Source of the DNA: Dasypus novemcinctus
Lineage: Eukaryota; Chordata; Mammalia; Cingulata; Dasypodidae
Direction: 5' to 3'
DNA length: 64,000 nucleotides
NCBI RefSeq assembly: GCF_030445035.2
Contig: NC_080673.1
Coordinates: forward strand, 191,127,216 to 191,191,215
The notes below the pieces were generated by a model. The model was not told the origin of the DNA. It saw nothing but the letters and a program-made list of their open reading frames with translations, and did no database searches. The position numbers and the translations under genes were made by a program. This document shows, piece after piece, positions 1 to 11,179 of this stretch. Within the stretch, counting starts at the first letter, position 1, and the number at the start of each line of letters is the position of its first letter.

Positions 1-496
1 AACAATCTGTCAATCGTTCTCTGGAGAGAGGAACTGGCAACTCGTTATATTAAAGAACCTCAATCAAGCATCTGGATTATGGCAGCACAAGTCGATTTTA
101 TGTGAGCTGATGAGTTTCAGCAATTTATTATCCTGTACTTTTTGACATAATCTTATCCATGGAGACTCTAATACGAAGATACATTCCCTGCAAATGACAA
201 CTGTTATTCCAGCCACACCTTTCTGAATATCCTCTCTGCTTCAGGTATTTAGCATTGCAGAGTTACTACAGACTCATCCCTAATAGGAAATCATGTACTT
301 TTTAAAATTCAATTTGCAAAATATCTGCCTTTTTCATTTGCTCCATGCCACCAGGAATATTGAGACAGCTTCTTAATAAAACATTCTTTATGTTATAACT
401 TCCTCATTGTTTCTTCATTCAAGGAGAGTGGACATGGTCAGCAACTAGACAAAGCAGACAGGCTGAAAAGGCCTAAAATCATCACCATAAGAGCTA
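1..496. other. unassigned AT-rich sequence
   Basis: I see no gene, RNA or recognisable repeat here. The stretch is mildly AT-rich, with short frames broken by stops on both strands. Confidence 0.5.
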
Positions 497-690
497 GAGT
501 TTACTGAACACTCCCCATGTGCCAAGTACCATTGTCAGTATTTTATTTGCATTATTTCATTTCATCTTTCCAACTGTCCTATAATGTAAGGGCTATTATC
601 ATCCTCGCCTCACAAGGAAGGACAGTGAGGCTCAGAGATTAAGCAATTTGCACAAAGCCATACCGTTAGTAAGTAACAGAGCTAGTATTA
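497..690 (-). repeat. MIR SINE, left part
   Basis: The segment reads as the reverse complement of the MIR 3' half, including the counterpart of a gaggctcagagattaagcaa-type core and the accession-like block agtaacagagctagtatt. It appears to resume at 1130-1192, where the remaining MIR-like text (ccaaagcccagctcttgacc) follows, so an LTR seems to have inserted into it. Confidence 0.65.
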
Positions 691-1129
691 TCTATCAGTT
701 AGATTTTCCGCATAACAAAATTACCCCAAAACTGTGTGTCCTAAACAGCAACCGTTTATTTAGCTGTAAATTCTGTATGTCAGCAATTTGGGCTGGACTC
801 AACTGATCTCAGCTGGGCCCCACTCATGTGCCTTCAGTCAACAACTGATGACCCCGATGCGTCAGCTGGGGGCTGGCTGGGGTAACAAAATCCTCCTCCA
901 CATGACTTCCAATTCTCCAGAAGACTAGTGGGGCTCATTCACATAGGGGTCTCAGAGTTCCATGAACAGCAAGAGAGGGCAGGTCCCAATGTGCATCCAC
1001 TTTTAAGTCCTCTGCTTGCGTTCCATCTGTTGCTCTCCCATTGACCAAAATCAGTCCCCAAACCTGCCCAGATTCAAGAGAACAGAGAGGGACTCGCCTC
1101 TTGAGAGGCCAGTTTTGCAGTCTATCACA
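691..1129 (-). repeat. old MaLR/MLT1-like LTR inserted in a MIR
   Basis: The sequence opens with tctatcagttagattttcc and a 'taacaaaattaccccaaaac' block, then carries the cagctgggccccactcatgtg and gggctcattcacatagg-type blocks seen in antisense MLT1-type LTRs. It ends near tctatcaca. The ends resemble degraded TG...CA termini. No clean target duplication is visible, as expected for an ancient copy. The exact subfamily is not determined. Confidence 0.45.
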
Positions 1130-1192
1130 ATTTCAACCCACATTTAGCGGATGCCAAAGCCCAGCTCTTGACCACTGTGCTCTGCCAGGCCT
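1130..1192 (-). repeat. MIR SINE, right part
   Basis: This short block matches the end of an antisense MIR (ccaaagcccagctcttgacc, then actgtgctctgcc). It fits as the continuation of the MIR at 497-690 on the other side of the LTR. Confidence 0.5.
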
Positions 1193-1904
1193 GGCTTGGC
1201 TTGGTCTCGGATCCAGTCCTCACCCTCCACCTGCTCTGCTCTGTGTAAACATGGGCACTGCCTCCGGCAGGCTGAGTTTCCCAGGCACCTGAGAGAGCCA
1301 GTGCAAGGTGACTGGCAAGAAATTATGAAGGGAGGAGCAGGATAGACTTTGTCCTCCCTCTCTGGCAGCAAATACAGCTTCTCAGAGGTTCCAGGTCCCC
1401 TCTAACTCAGGCCTGGTATGGTTTGCTGTCACTGCACCCTTAGTGTGTCCCCCATGCCTAGGGGCAGTGACAGCTTCCTGCCATGGCTAATCTCAAGGTG
1501 GCCACATCATCCTTTGTTTGCCTTTCCAGCTTCTCCAAAACCTGCTTAACCAGTTCCCTGCATTAAATTCCCTCGTTCACAATGATTAATGATTTTTGTT
1601 TTCCTTGTTGAACTCCTTTAACTGCTATATACACTCCCCTGACCTTTTCAGTCTTCTAGGTTGAAACTATTATGTAATTTTCCTCCTCCAATGCCAAGCA
1701 CCCAAGAAGCAACCATATTCATCCACTCAAAACATTTCCTGAAGAACTACTATCCAAAACACTGGGCTGGAGACTGGTTGCAAAGTTGAACCACACCTTA
1801 TAAAATGAACTCAAAGGAGAGAGGTTTATATACAAATAGTAACCATACAGTAAAGTTCTCTATAGGCTCAGGAGTCACATAGTCTGGAAAGGAATCTTGG
1901 GCCC
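1193..1904. other. unassigned sequence
   Basis: Moderately GC-rich at the left and AT-rich at the right. The overlapping short open frames around 1041-1371 lack any recognisable domain and partly overlap repeats. I see no supportable gene. Confidence 0.45.
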
Positions 1905-2045
1905 TTATAATCAATAAAGCAAGTAACCTACTCAGCTTCCTCTTTATTGGACTGACTTCATAGGATTGCTAAAAGATTTAAAGCAATAATACCCACAAAA
2001 ATCTTAGGACAGTGCTTACCTGGCCAATAAGAAGTACTCAAGTCA
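1905..2045 (+). repeat. MIR SINE fragment
   Basis: The order of blocks (agcaagtaacctactcagcttcc, then aggattgctaaaagatttaa, then acagtgcttacctgg) matches the middle and 3' part of a sense MIR, heavily diverged. Confidence 0.5.
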
Positions 2046-2379
2046 CGTATGACTTCTAGGGAAACACAAGGGCAGAAATATTAATTTGCTTTAGGGTCAG
2101 AGGAGGCTTAACAAAAGAGGGGGCCTTTCAGAGAACTCTTGAACGAGTCAACAGGAAAGGGCATTATAAGCAAAGAGAAAATGTCTTCATTACTAGAAAA
2201 ATTTCATGATCACTTGACTGAACTGAAAAAAAAATTAATTAACATTTACCATTTTCCTACTGTAGTGATATTCTAAGGTTCACAAATTCTTAGGCACCCT
2301 GGCTGGTTTAGCTAATTTCTTAGAGTGGCTACCACTAGATCCGAAGGTCATCTAAACTGAGACAGATTTGTGATGACTT

Positions 2380-2466
2380 AAATCAGTAGTTCAAAAATAA
2401 AATAAATCAGAGAAAAAATAAACTGTGAGGATTTTGTTAAAAATCCATCTCCTTGAAATGCAGACC
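2380..2466 (+). repeat. MER5-like hAT element, left half
   Basis: The left end aatcagtagttcaaa, followed by ttgttaaaaatccatctcc and gaaatgcagacc, resembles the start of the short non-autonomous hAT element MER5A. The matching right half lies at 2756-2856, after an unrelated insertion. Confidence 0.5.
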
Positions 2467-2755
2467 TTGTCTTTTTCATTCAATCACCAAAAAAGATTTT
2501 GATGGCCTGCCATGGATCTGGGACCCCTGCAGGCTTTGGAGTCACAGCAGGAAATTAGACAAAGTTCTTCCCCACATGAAGCTTATATTTCAATGGAGAG
2601 GTACAGACCAAAAAACAAGTAATTAAGTAAATACATAGGATCAGGACAGTGATTAAGTGGTGTCAAACTAACGAAACTTATTGATTGGGAGAGCAACTTC
2701 CAATAGGGTGGTCAAGAAAATATTCTAGGAGGAGGTGGGGTTTGAGCTCATTATT
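2467..2755 (+). repeat. ancient interspersed repeat splitting the MER5-like element
   Basis: The blocks 'cacatgaagcttatatttcaatgg', 'acaagtaattaagtaaatac' and 'gggtggtcaagaaaatattc' recur as a theme in mammals (gain of stock in a central acidic-like purine tract). Similar blocks occur near 19100-19330, 20040-20260 and 61380-61650. I recognise the pattern but cannot name the family with certainty. Confidence 0.4.
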
Positions 2756-2856
2756 CATCTGATTCAGAAAGTCTGGGGTGGCACCTGAGCATCTGAAATT
2801 TCATGTTACCCCACCAATTCTAATGAATACTCAGGTTTTGAAATCACTGGCCTAAA
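2756..2856 (+). repeat. MER5-like hAT element, right half
   Basis: The blocks ctgattcagaaagtctgggg, ctaatgaatactcaggt and gaaatcactgg match the second half of MER5A. The outermost bases are complementary in sense to the left end at about 2380 (cagtagttc against gaaatcactg). Confidence 0.55.
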
Positions 2857-3039
2857 TGATAAAAGAGAACAATTTACTTTAGCCTTTCTGTAATGATGCT
2901 TTACACATGCTATTGTGACCCTGCTTCCTTGAAAAGGCACTTGGAAACTGTTCAGTTTTTCCCTGGAATGCAAGCCACAAAGTAAGTGCAGGTTTTCTGT
3001 AGCACAGTTCAGGTTAGAAGGCTTTGATTATATGCTATT

Positions 3040-3560
3040 GCCCCTAGAAGAAATTCCAAATTCCTCAACCTGGCATTTATGACTGATTTTCTGGCCTCAA
3101 CCTACCTTAACTCTTCTGGACTAATTTGGTAATATCCTGAGTTCTAAATGAATACCATGAACTTCACCATCTAGTGTAGACTGCTCTTCCTATTATACCC
3201 ACCCACCACCACCATGATCACCGTTAACTCTACCATCACTTGACTTCTAACAGTTACAATTCTATTCAATTTTCCAAGCTCAGTTGAAATACCATTTCCC
3301 AAAAAAAGTTGCTCCAATCCCCCATCTTAAAATGAGTTATCCCCATCCTGACCACCCCCCGCACTTTGCTTTTCATACTCTGAGATTAACAAATATCTCA
3401 TTCTAACTTTTGTTACACCTATTGAGGTACCTGCTTTATCTGCCCTACTAAATTGTAGGCTCCTTGAAGGCAAACACCAGCCTTTCCATCTCTGTCCATC
3501 CCATAAGGCTTAGCACGTTGCTTGGCACCTAGCAGGAGATCCAGTTATTTTAAGTCATTT
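3040..3560 (+). repeat. LINE L2 3' region
   Basis: The text aaattccaaattcctcaacc followed by ctggcatttatgactgattt and, later, aattgtaggctccttgaagg with agcacgttgcttggcacct is the characteristic order of the L2 3' end in sense orientation. Confidence 0.7.
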
Positions 3561-3899
3561 TTCTCAGCTCCAGATCCACCCTTCCATGCTCACTGTGTGA
3601 TGCTGGGACTGAAAATATGCAACCACATTTCTTCTATAGGATACACTAGAGGGAAAAGGTGAGGCAAGAGGAAGAAGGAAATTGCTCCTTCTTGCTGATT
3701 CCCTGTTAACATCCTGTCTCTTCGGTGTTCCTGTAAGCTAGAAATGCTTCTTTCCCTCCGGCAGTTCCTTCCTGCAGCAACAGCTGAATTCAGTTTGGGC
3801 TTTTCTGGCACTGGTAGAACCAGCCTCATCCTAACCCTTCAACAACACCTGTAACATTCCTCCTCTGAGTTCTTAGTTTCAAGTGTGTTTCAAAATGCT
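3561..3899. other. unassigned sequence
   Basis: No repeat family is recognised. A 79-codon minus-strand open frame (3590-3829) has no domain signature and I do not regard it as a gene. Confidence 0.4.
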
Positions 3900-3977
3900 C
3901 CTCTAAGTTTTCTTTCTAATCACCTTTACCGAGGTATGAATTACATAAAATAAAATGCAATCATCTTAATTGTACCA

Positions 3978-3991
3978 TTCTATGACTTTTT
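3978..3991. repeat. target-site duplication, left copy
   Basis: The 14-bp sequence ttctatgacttttt is repeated exactly at 4892-4905. It brackets the young L1 3' end, which shows that this L1 piece arrived by target-primed reverse transcription. Confidence 0.75.
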
Positions 3992-4891
3992 TTTAATTTT
4001 TTATTATTTTTAAAAAGATTTATTTATTTCTCTACCCTCCTCCTCCCCCCCCCCTTGTCTGTTCTCTGTGTCTATTTGCTGTGCCTTCTTGTCCGCTTCT
4101 GTTGTCCTCAGCAGCACAGGGATCTGTGTTTCTTTTTGTTGCATCATCTTGTTGTGTCAGTTCTGCCTGTGGGTGGCGCCATTCTTAGGCAGGCTGCACT
4201 TTGTTTCACACTGGGCGGCTCTCCATACGTGGCACACTCCTTGCATGTGGGGCTCCCCTACTTGGGGGTCACCCCTGCATGGAACGGCACTCCTTGTGTG
4301 CATCAGCACTGCACATGGGTCAGCTCCACATGGGTCAAGGAGGCCCGGGGTTTGAACTGCGGACCTCCCATGTAGTAGACGGACACCCTAACCACTGGAC
4401 CAAGCCTGCTTCCCTTAACCTTTTTTTTTTTATTGATTTTGTAGTAATATTACATTAAAAATATATATATATGAGGTCCCTTTGAACCCTACCACCCCCA
4501 CCCCACCTCTCTCCCCCCCAGCAACACTCCTTCCCATCATTATGACATATCCATTGCATTTGGCAAGTACATCTTTGGGCACCTCTGCACCTCATGGTCA
4601 ATGGTCCACATCATGGCCCATACTCTCCCCCATTCCATCCAGTGGGCCCTGTGAGGATTTACAATGTCTGGTGATTGCCCCTGAAGCACCATCCAGAGCA
4701 GCTCCATGTCCCAAAGACGCCTCCACCTCTCATCTCTTCCTGCCTTTCCCCATACCCATCGTCCACCATGTCCACTTTTCCCAATCCAATGCCACCTCTT
4801 CTATGTGGACATTGGATTGGTTGTGTCCATTGCACCTCTATGTCAAGAGGAGGCTCAGATTCCACATGGATGCTAGATGCAATCCTCCCAC
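3992..4891 (-). mobile_element. 5'-truncated xenarthran L1 3' end with a SINE in its tail
   Basis: On the minus strand this is an L1 3' UTR ending in AATAAAA-like text and an A-tract (seen here as T-tracts at 3987-4011 and 4422-4433). It contains a block that reads in plus orientation as catcatggcccatactctcc and a following tccatccagtgggccc. The same tail type occurs at 10443-10735 on the other strand. It is flanked by a perfect 14-bp target duplication. A DAS SINE (4012-4417) sits inside its poly(A) tail, so the SINE is the younger event. No coding part of the L1 is retained. Confidence 0.75.
4012..4417 (-). mobile_element. DAS-III-type tRNA-derived SINE
   Basis: Read on the minus strand, it begins gaagcaggcttggtccagtg, with a tRNA-like head carrying an A-box-like and a B-box-like segment (ggtttgaactgcggacctcc in plus orientation lies over the B box). 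The ~300-bp body of gcaaggagtgcc-type text follows, and the tail is (aaataaat)n. The overlapping 106-, 95- and 85-codon open frames are shadows of this SINE, not genes. It lies within the poly(A) of the L1 at 3992-4891. Confidence 0.85.
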
Positions 4892-4905
4892 TTCTATGAC
4901 TTTTT
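4892..4905. repeat. target-site duplication, right copy
   Basis: Exact 14-bp match to 3978-3991, marking the 5' end of the inserted L1 fragment. Confidence 0.75.
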
Positions 4906-4972
4906 GACAAGCATAAATTCCCATGTAATCATCACTCCAGTTAAAATATAGACCAGTTCTATCGCCCTAAAC

Positions 4973-5188
4973 CAGGGGTTCATAACCAAGGATCCACAGA
5001 CAGAGTCCATGGAAAGATTTCAGTGGGTCCATGAGCTTGAATTGAAAATTCAAAAAACATTTTTCTAATGGGATCATGTTGGTGCAGGTGTGCCACAAAA
5101 CTAGCTGCTGCTACATTCTGAGAAGGAGTCTGTGGTTTTCACCTGAGTGGCAAAGGGGTCCATGGAACAAAAATGTTAAGAACCCCTG
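4973..5188. mobile_element. small non-autonomous hAT element (216 bp)
   Basis: The ends are imperfect terminal inverted repeats (caggggttcataacc at the left, gttaagaacccctg at the right). It is flanked by a perfect 8-bp duplication, ccctaaac, at 4965-4972 and 5189-5196, which is the hAT signature. It lies inside the ancient L1. Both ends match the 634-bp element at 36722-37355, so this looks like an internally deleted relative. It has no coding capacity. Confidence 0.85.
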
Positions 5189-6523
5189 CCCTAAACTGTA
5201 CCTTTGAGCTCCTTGACAATCAATCCCTCTCCCCACACTAGGCCTCAGAAAACAAATCATCTGGTTTTTGTCAGTAAGGTTTTGTTTTGCCTTTTCTAGA
5301 ATTTAATATAAATGGAATCATACTGTATGTACTTTATTATGTTTGGCTTTATTTGCCTCCGCATGTCTTAGAAATTCATCCATATGGTTACAAGAATCAG
5401 TAATTTTTCTCTTTATTATTGATATTTATTTCTTATTTAGAAGTGCTACAGTTTGTTTTTCCATTCACCTGTGTTTGGACATTTGCTTGTTTCCAGTTTT
5501 GGCTATTATGAATAAAATGGCTAGCCCACTTGTGTACAAGTCAATGAACGGACATATGTTTTCATTTCCTTTGGATAAACACCTAGTAGTGGGATTGGTG
5601 AGTCATATGGGAGTTGTGTGATTAACTTTATGTTGTGTCAAACTGTTTAAATTGTGTCAAACTGTTCTCAAAAGTGTTTGTAACATTTTATATTCCCATC
5701 AGCAGTATATGAGAGTTCCAGTTCCTCTACATCCTCACCAACACTTGGCATGGTCAGGCTTTCCATTTTAGCCATTCCAATAGGTGTATAGGGGTATCTG
5801 ATTGTGGTTTAATGTATATTTTTCAATGGTTGATGATTTTTAGCATCTTTTCATTGTTTATTCAACAAACATCTTCTTTTGCAAATTATCTGTTAAAATA
5901 TTTTGTCTATTTAATAAATGAGTGATTTGTCTTCTACTATTGAATTGTAAGAGTTTTTTGTATGCATTCTGAATACAGGCTCTTCATTAGCGTGTATGTA
6001 TTGGAAACATTTCTCCCAGTCTGTGTTTTCCCATTTCATTTCATATAATGTGCCCCTTCAAAGAACCAAAGATTTTAATTTTGAGGAATTCAAAATAACC
6101 ATTTTTTCTTTTCTGATTCATAATTATTGTGCCCTATATAAGTAATCATTGCCTATCTCAAGGTCACAAAGATTTTCTTCTTTGTTTTGTTCTAGAAGTT
6201 TAAAAATTTTAGTTTTTACATTTAGGTCTAGGCACTCAGTAATGGAAGCAAAAATTGATAAAACTGAAGGGAGAAAAAAGTAAAGGAATTATTTTCACAG
6301 ATTTCAGTGTTTCTCATTCAATATTTGAAAGAACAACTAAAAGTAAAATCAGTAAGGACATAGGAGATTTGAGAAACAACTTAATCTGACTGATATTCAT
6401 AGACCACTCTACACAACAGCAATGGAATACACAATGCACACAGAAAAATTACCAAGACATACCATATTTTGGGCAACTAAACATTTTTCAATAGAAATAA
6501 AAGTATGTTCTCTAACCATTGTG

Positions 6524-6720
6524 GATTTTTTTTTTTATTCTCCTTCCCACTTTGCTGTTTTGTGCTCATTGTCTGCTGTCAGCTCACTGCCTCAGCACTG
6601 GTCCTCAGCTCTCTGCAGAGGCACAGGCCAGCTTTCCTTCACCAGAAAACCCCAGGAATGGAACCTGGGGCCTTCCATATGGTAGCCAGGAGCCCAATCA
6701 CCTGAGCCACATCTGACTCC
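6524..6720 (-). mobile_element. tRNA-derived SINE, xenarthran type
   Basis: On the minus strand a tRNA-like head (ggagtcagatgtggctcagg, then a B-box-like ccaggttccattcctggggt) leads into an unrelated ~110-bp body and an A-rich tail (T-run at 6528-6537 here). It interrupts the L1 at 6236-7840. The short open frames over it are incidental. Confidence 0.7.
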
Positions 6721-6814
6721 AAATTTTTTTTTTAGGTGGTACTGGGGGTTGAAACCGAGACCTCAAAAATGCAAAGCAAGCACTCGACCATTGAGCTACA
6801 CCTGTTCTGCTGGA
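6721..6814 (-). mobile_element. short tRNA-derived SINE next to another
   Basis: The minus strand reads as a tRNA-like monomer (caggtgtagctcaatggtcg, then ggtctcggtttcaaccccca) with a short A-tail (T-run near 6724-6734). It directly adjoins the SINE at 6524-6720, and both sit in one gap of the L1. The same monomer type occurs at 43289-43398. Confidence 0.7.
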
Positions 6815-7852
6815 ATTTTTATTAGAACTTGATAACAGAAACATCTTCAGAAAATCTCTAAATATTTGGAAAATAAATAACACACTTCAAATAACCCTTC
6901 ACTTAACAGGAGAAAATATTTGCAAATTATATAGTTGATAAAGGAATTATATCCAGAATATATTTTAAAACCCCATAAAACTTAATAATAAGAAAACAAA
7001 AACCCAATATAAAAACGCACAAAAAAGGAAAACTTAACAAAGAATATACACAGATGGCAAATAAGCCCATGCAAAGAATATCAGCACCAACATTCATTAT
7101 ATCCACAATGAGATGCTACTACACACCTATTAGAGTAGCTAATATTTTTTAAAAGACTGACAATGCTAAACATTGGCAAGGAGGTAGAAAAATTTCATCA
7201 GTCATACACAACTGTGGGAAATATAAAATGGTGCAAACCCTTTGGAAAACAGTTTGGCAGCTCCTTAAAAAGTTAAATGAATACGTATCATATTATCTAG
7301 CCATTCTAGCCTAGACATTTACCACACCACCCAAAATATTAAAACATATATCCAGACAAAGACCCATACATAGATTCTCATTGCATCTTTATTTATAATA
7401 GCCAAAAACCTAGAAACAACCCAAATGTCCACCAACAGGTGAGCAAATAAATTGTGTTAAAACCATCCAATGGAATACAAAGGAAAACACTGTTGACACC
7501 TGCTATGACATTGATGAATCTCAAAATAATTATGATGTTTGAAAGAAGATAGAAAAAAGGAATTCATGCCATATGATTCCATTTATATAAGATTTTAGGA
7601 AGCAAAACTGATCTACAGTCATGTAAAGCAGATCAGCAGTTTCCTGAAGACAAGTCAGGTGGTCAGGGAAGTAGAGAGAAAGGGATTATAAGAGGGCACA
7701 AGGAAGCTGTTGTGGTGATGGAGATGTCCTTTATCTTGATTGTGGTGATTGCTTTATTATATCAAAACTTACCAAAATTTACATGCTAAAATTACAGTTT
7801 ACTATAATTCAATATCTCAATAAAGTTGTTTTTTAAAAAATCAATAACTCAC

Positions 7853-8780
<928 letters not shown>

Positions 8781-9779
8781 CAAAATTATGTGGGAACAAC
8801 TGGAAACACATTACCTGTTAAATTGTTAAATACAAGGGGAAAAAATAAACTAGTATACAAGTAGAAATATCAAGGATCTGACAAATTTCCACAAAACCAT
8901 TTTCTTGCAATACTTCCAGCTCCCCACTCCTGAGCAGTCAGTCACCAGAAGAAAGGAGTAGACTTTAAAACGAAGTCTGCTCTCCAATCCAGATCACAAC
9001 CACCAAATGAAACACCTTGAAAGCAAAGTGCAGAAAAGTGCAACTTATTAAACAATCTCAGCAGTAGTAGCTTATGAAAGAGACAGCTACAACCAAAAAA
9101 GAAATAAGGTATCTAAAAACCTGCAATAAACAGATAAATAAATAACTGCATGGTTATTGTTTCCTTACTGAACCATGACAGTTACACTGAAAACTCAAAA
9201 AACAAAATTTTCAAAACCCTGTAGCATAGAATTAAACAGAATGAAAAAGGAAGGAAAGAACAGAATGGGACAGAAAGGAAAGGAATAGAAAGGTTGCCTT
9301 CCTTTCAAATCCCCCCAGAAAGAATTTCCTCATATATTCAAAAAAAATATTTGGGAACTTATTATAGCACTTATCAGGGTGCTTTAGTATTTGGTGTCGT
9401 GGAATTTGAGAGAAGATTATATATTACCTTTTTTCCTTAAACATTTTTGTTCAAGAGCAGTATTTCTGAAGGAAGAAAAATTCATTTTACAATTTTCCCA
9501 ATATATTTTATATGTATGACAATGTCTTCATTTTTTTCTCATTGTAAGTTGTGCTTTGACTGGTTCAGTTGAAGAAAAGAAGTTCACTGCCTGGCTCATG
9601 TGTCCAACACCAGAATATCTTCTAACCCAATTCAGAAGATCTCTATGGAATTTCCTATTCTCCATAGAATGGGAAGAGCAGTAGATTTCCTCAGCTTCAC
9701 TCAGGAATTTTTCTATGGCATAAAAGCAATAAATGTGTGCCCTCTAGGGAAATTAATAATAGCTCCTTGTGAGAGAGCT
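8781..9779. other. unassigned AT-rich sequence
   Basis: No gene or family is recognised. A purine-rich patch of ggaa/aaag units lies at about 9238-9295. An 83-codon frame at 9600-9851 has no domain signature. Confidence 0.45.
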
Positions 9780-10340
9780 TACCAAATGACCCTAATGTCC
9801 CGTCTCCCCTTCTTCCTTTTAATATTTTATTCCTGGCCCCACAAGGCTTAGGATGGCATATAGTCAACCAATTAGATGGCCCATTTCCTAGACTCCTTTG
9901 CAGCTAAATATGACCATGTGACTAATTTCCATCCAGTGGAATATGATCAGAAGTGATAAGTGTGGCTTTTACATCATTTGCTTAAAGTAGAAATTGTTTG
10001 CCCTCTACTTCTCTCTTTTCCTCTTATAGACCAGAACTTAGATGTGGTTATAAAATGCCTGGGTGAAAAATGCAGATGAGGACAACCACCTCATCAGAAG
10101 AAGGACAAGATCAACAGAACTGGATTCCTGCTGACCTTGTGAGGCAGTCACCTTGTCTTGGACTAGACCCTCACTCTCGACCATTATGTGAAAGAAAAAT
10201 AGTCTTGTTTGCACCACTGGATTTTGTGCTCTCCTTGATACAGCAGATAGTTGGGAGTCTTGCCCTGCCTCACCATCCAAAAGATGGATCAAAGAGATGT
10301 GGGATGAGTTATGAATTAGGAGCACAGGAAATGTGATAAG
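9780..10340 (+). repeat. probable ancient ERVL-type LTR
   Basis: The order of blocks (tttcctagactcctttgcag, gaccatgtgactaatttcca, gaagtgataagtgtggcttt, then a tail with gaaagaaaaatagtcttgtt and acagcagatag) matches a class of old placental LTRs that end in a tgtt-acagcag motif. The edges and subfamily are uncertain. The 95- and 88-codon frames inside are not credible genes. Confidence 0.4.
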
Positions 10341-10442
10341 ATTAAGTTGAAAAGAATTTGTGATGGAAGATAATTCCTAGCCAAAGACAAGGAAAAGAAA
10401 TAAAACCAAGAGATCTAAGGCTGGGTGAGGCAGAGGACTAAG

Positions 10443-10736
10443 CGTATTTGGGACGTGGAGCTGCCCTGGATGGCGCCTCGGGGGTAATCACCGGACATCG
10501 TGGATCCTCACAGGGCCCACTGGATGGAATGGAGGAGAGTATGGGCCATGATGTGGACCATTGTATATGAGGTGCAGAGGTGCCCAAAGATGTACTTACC
10601 AAATCCAATGGATGTGTCATGATGATGGGAACGAGTGTTGTTGGGGGGGGAGAGGGGGGGTAGGGGGGTGGGGTTGAATGGGACCTCACATATATATTTT
10701 TAATGTAATATTATTACAAAGTCAATAAAAAAAAAG
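10443..10736 (+). mobile_element. 5'-truncated xenarthran L1 3' end
   Basis: The sequence tggagctgccctggatggcg, then cagggcccactggatggaat and gagagtatgggccatgatgt, ends in tttttaatgtaatattatta and an A-run at 10727-10735. It is the same tail type as the minus-strand copy at 3992-4891. A G-rich tract lies near 10643-10672. Only the 3' UTR is present. Confidence 0.75.
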
Positions 10737-11179
10737 AGGGAAAGAAAGGAGAGAGGCAAGGAGACTCTGTCCTTTATGGTGTGAATATTTAAAATAACTT
10801 TTGAGCTCTCCATCTTTTAATAAAGTAGATTTCCCCCTAATTTTTTCAACTATAAGGCAAAAATTGAGGGTTGGGTATATCTTTATCTTATTTCATATTT
10901 ATCTCTATCTAGTTTTCATACCATAGTTCAGGAAATTATCTATTTCATGACTCTTTGGACTTTGTAAAATGAAAATAATTTAATCACTCCTAGAATGAAA
11001 TATTTACATCTAAAACTGAAATGCATGTCATAAGGACACCACGAGAGGCCTAATATGCAAATGTGGCATTTCACTAGCTTCACCCTACTTCTAAAATGCA
11101 CTCCTGAATTTACCCATTCCTTTTCAAGAAAACATCATTCTCTCATCACCGATACCACCTATTAATCCCCTATCAATTA
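10737..11179. other. unassigned AT-rich sequence
   Basis: No repeat family or gene is recognised. Confidence 0.4.

Larger units (their letters stand above)
3900..6235 (-). repeat. ancient L1 (L1M type), 3' end leftmost, interrupted
   Basis: Read on the minus strand this is the end of L1 ORF2 and its 3' UTR. Diagnostic blocks in plus orientation are tttaccgaggtatgaattac (3' UTR), aatataaatggaatcatact, tatgagagttccagttcctc, agccattccaataggtgtat, tctcccagtctgtgttttcc and aaggtcacaaagattttctt. The frame is destroyed by many stops. It is interrupted by a younger L1 tail (3992-4891) and a small hAT element (4973-5188). Its 5' edge abuts an oppositely oriented L1 near 6235. Confidence 0.8.
6236..7840 (+). 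repeat. ancient L1, ORF2 3' part and 3' UTR, internally deleted
   Basis: Plus-strand L1 ORF2 text starts at tcagtaatggaagcaaaaat and runs to about 6524. After two SINEs it resumes at about 6814 and then jumps near 6890 into the later block gagaaaatatttgcaaatta. It continues through aaaccctttggaaaacagtt, gaaacaacccaaatgtccac and gatgaatctcaaaataatta to a 3' UTR ending tcaataaagttgttttttaa. The frame is broken throughout. It lies head to head with the minus-strand L1 at 3900-6235. Confidence 0.8.

Noticed and set aside
4055..4375. CRISPR array or tandem repeat
   Set aside because: The repetitive look comes from the SINE body. No regularly spaced direct repeats with unique spacers occur anywhere in the window.
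4482..4907. 141-codon plus-strand frame, proline-rich
   Set aside because: It lies antisense to a young L1 3' UTR. The similar 83-codon frame antisense to 10443-10736 shows it to be repeat-derived.
3900..7840. Twin-priming inversion of a single L1
   Set aside because: Both halves carry a 3' UTR, whereas twin priming would invert only the 5' part.
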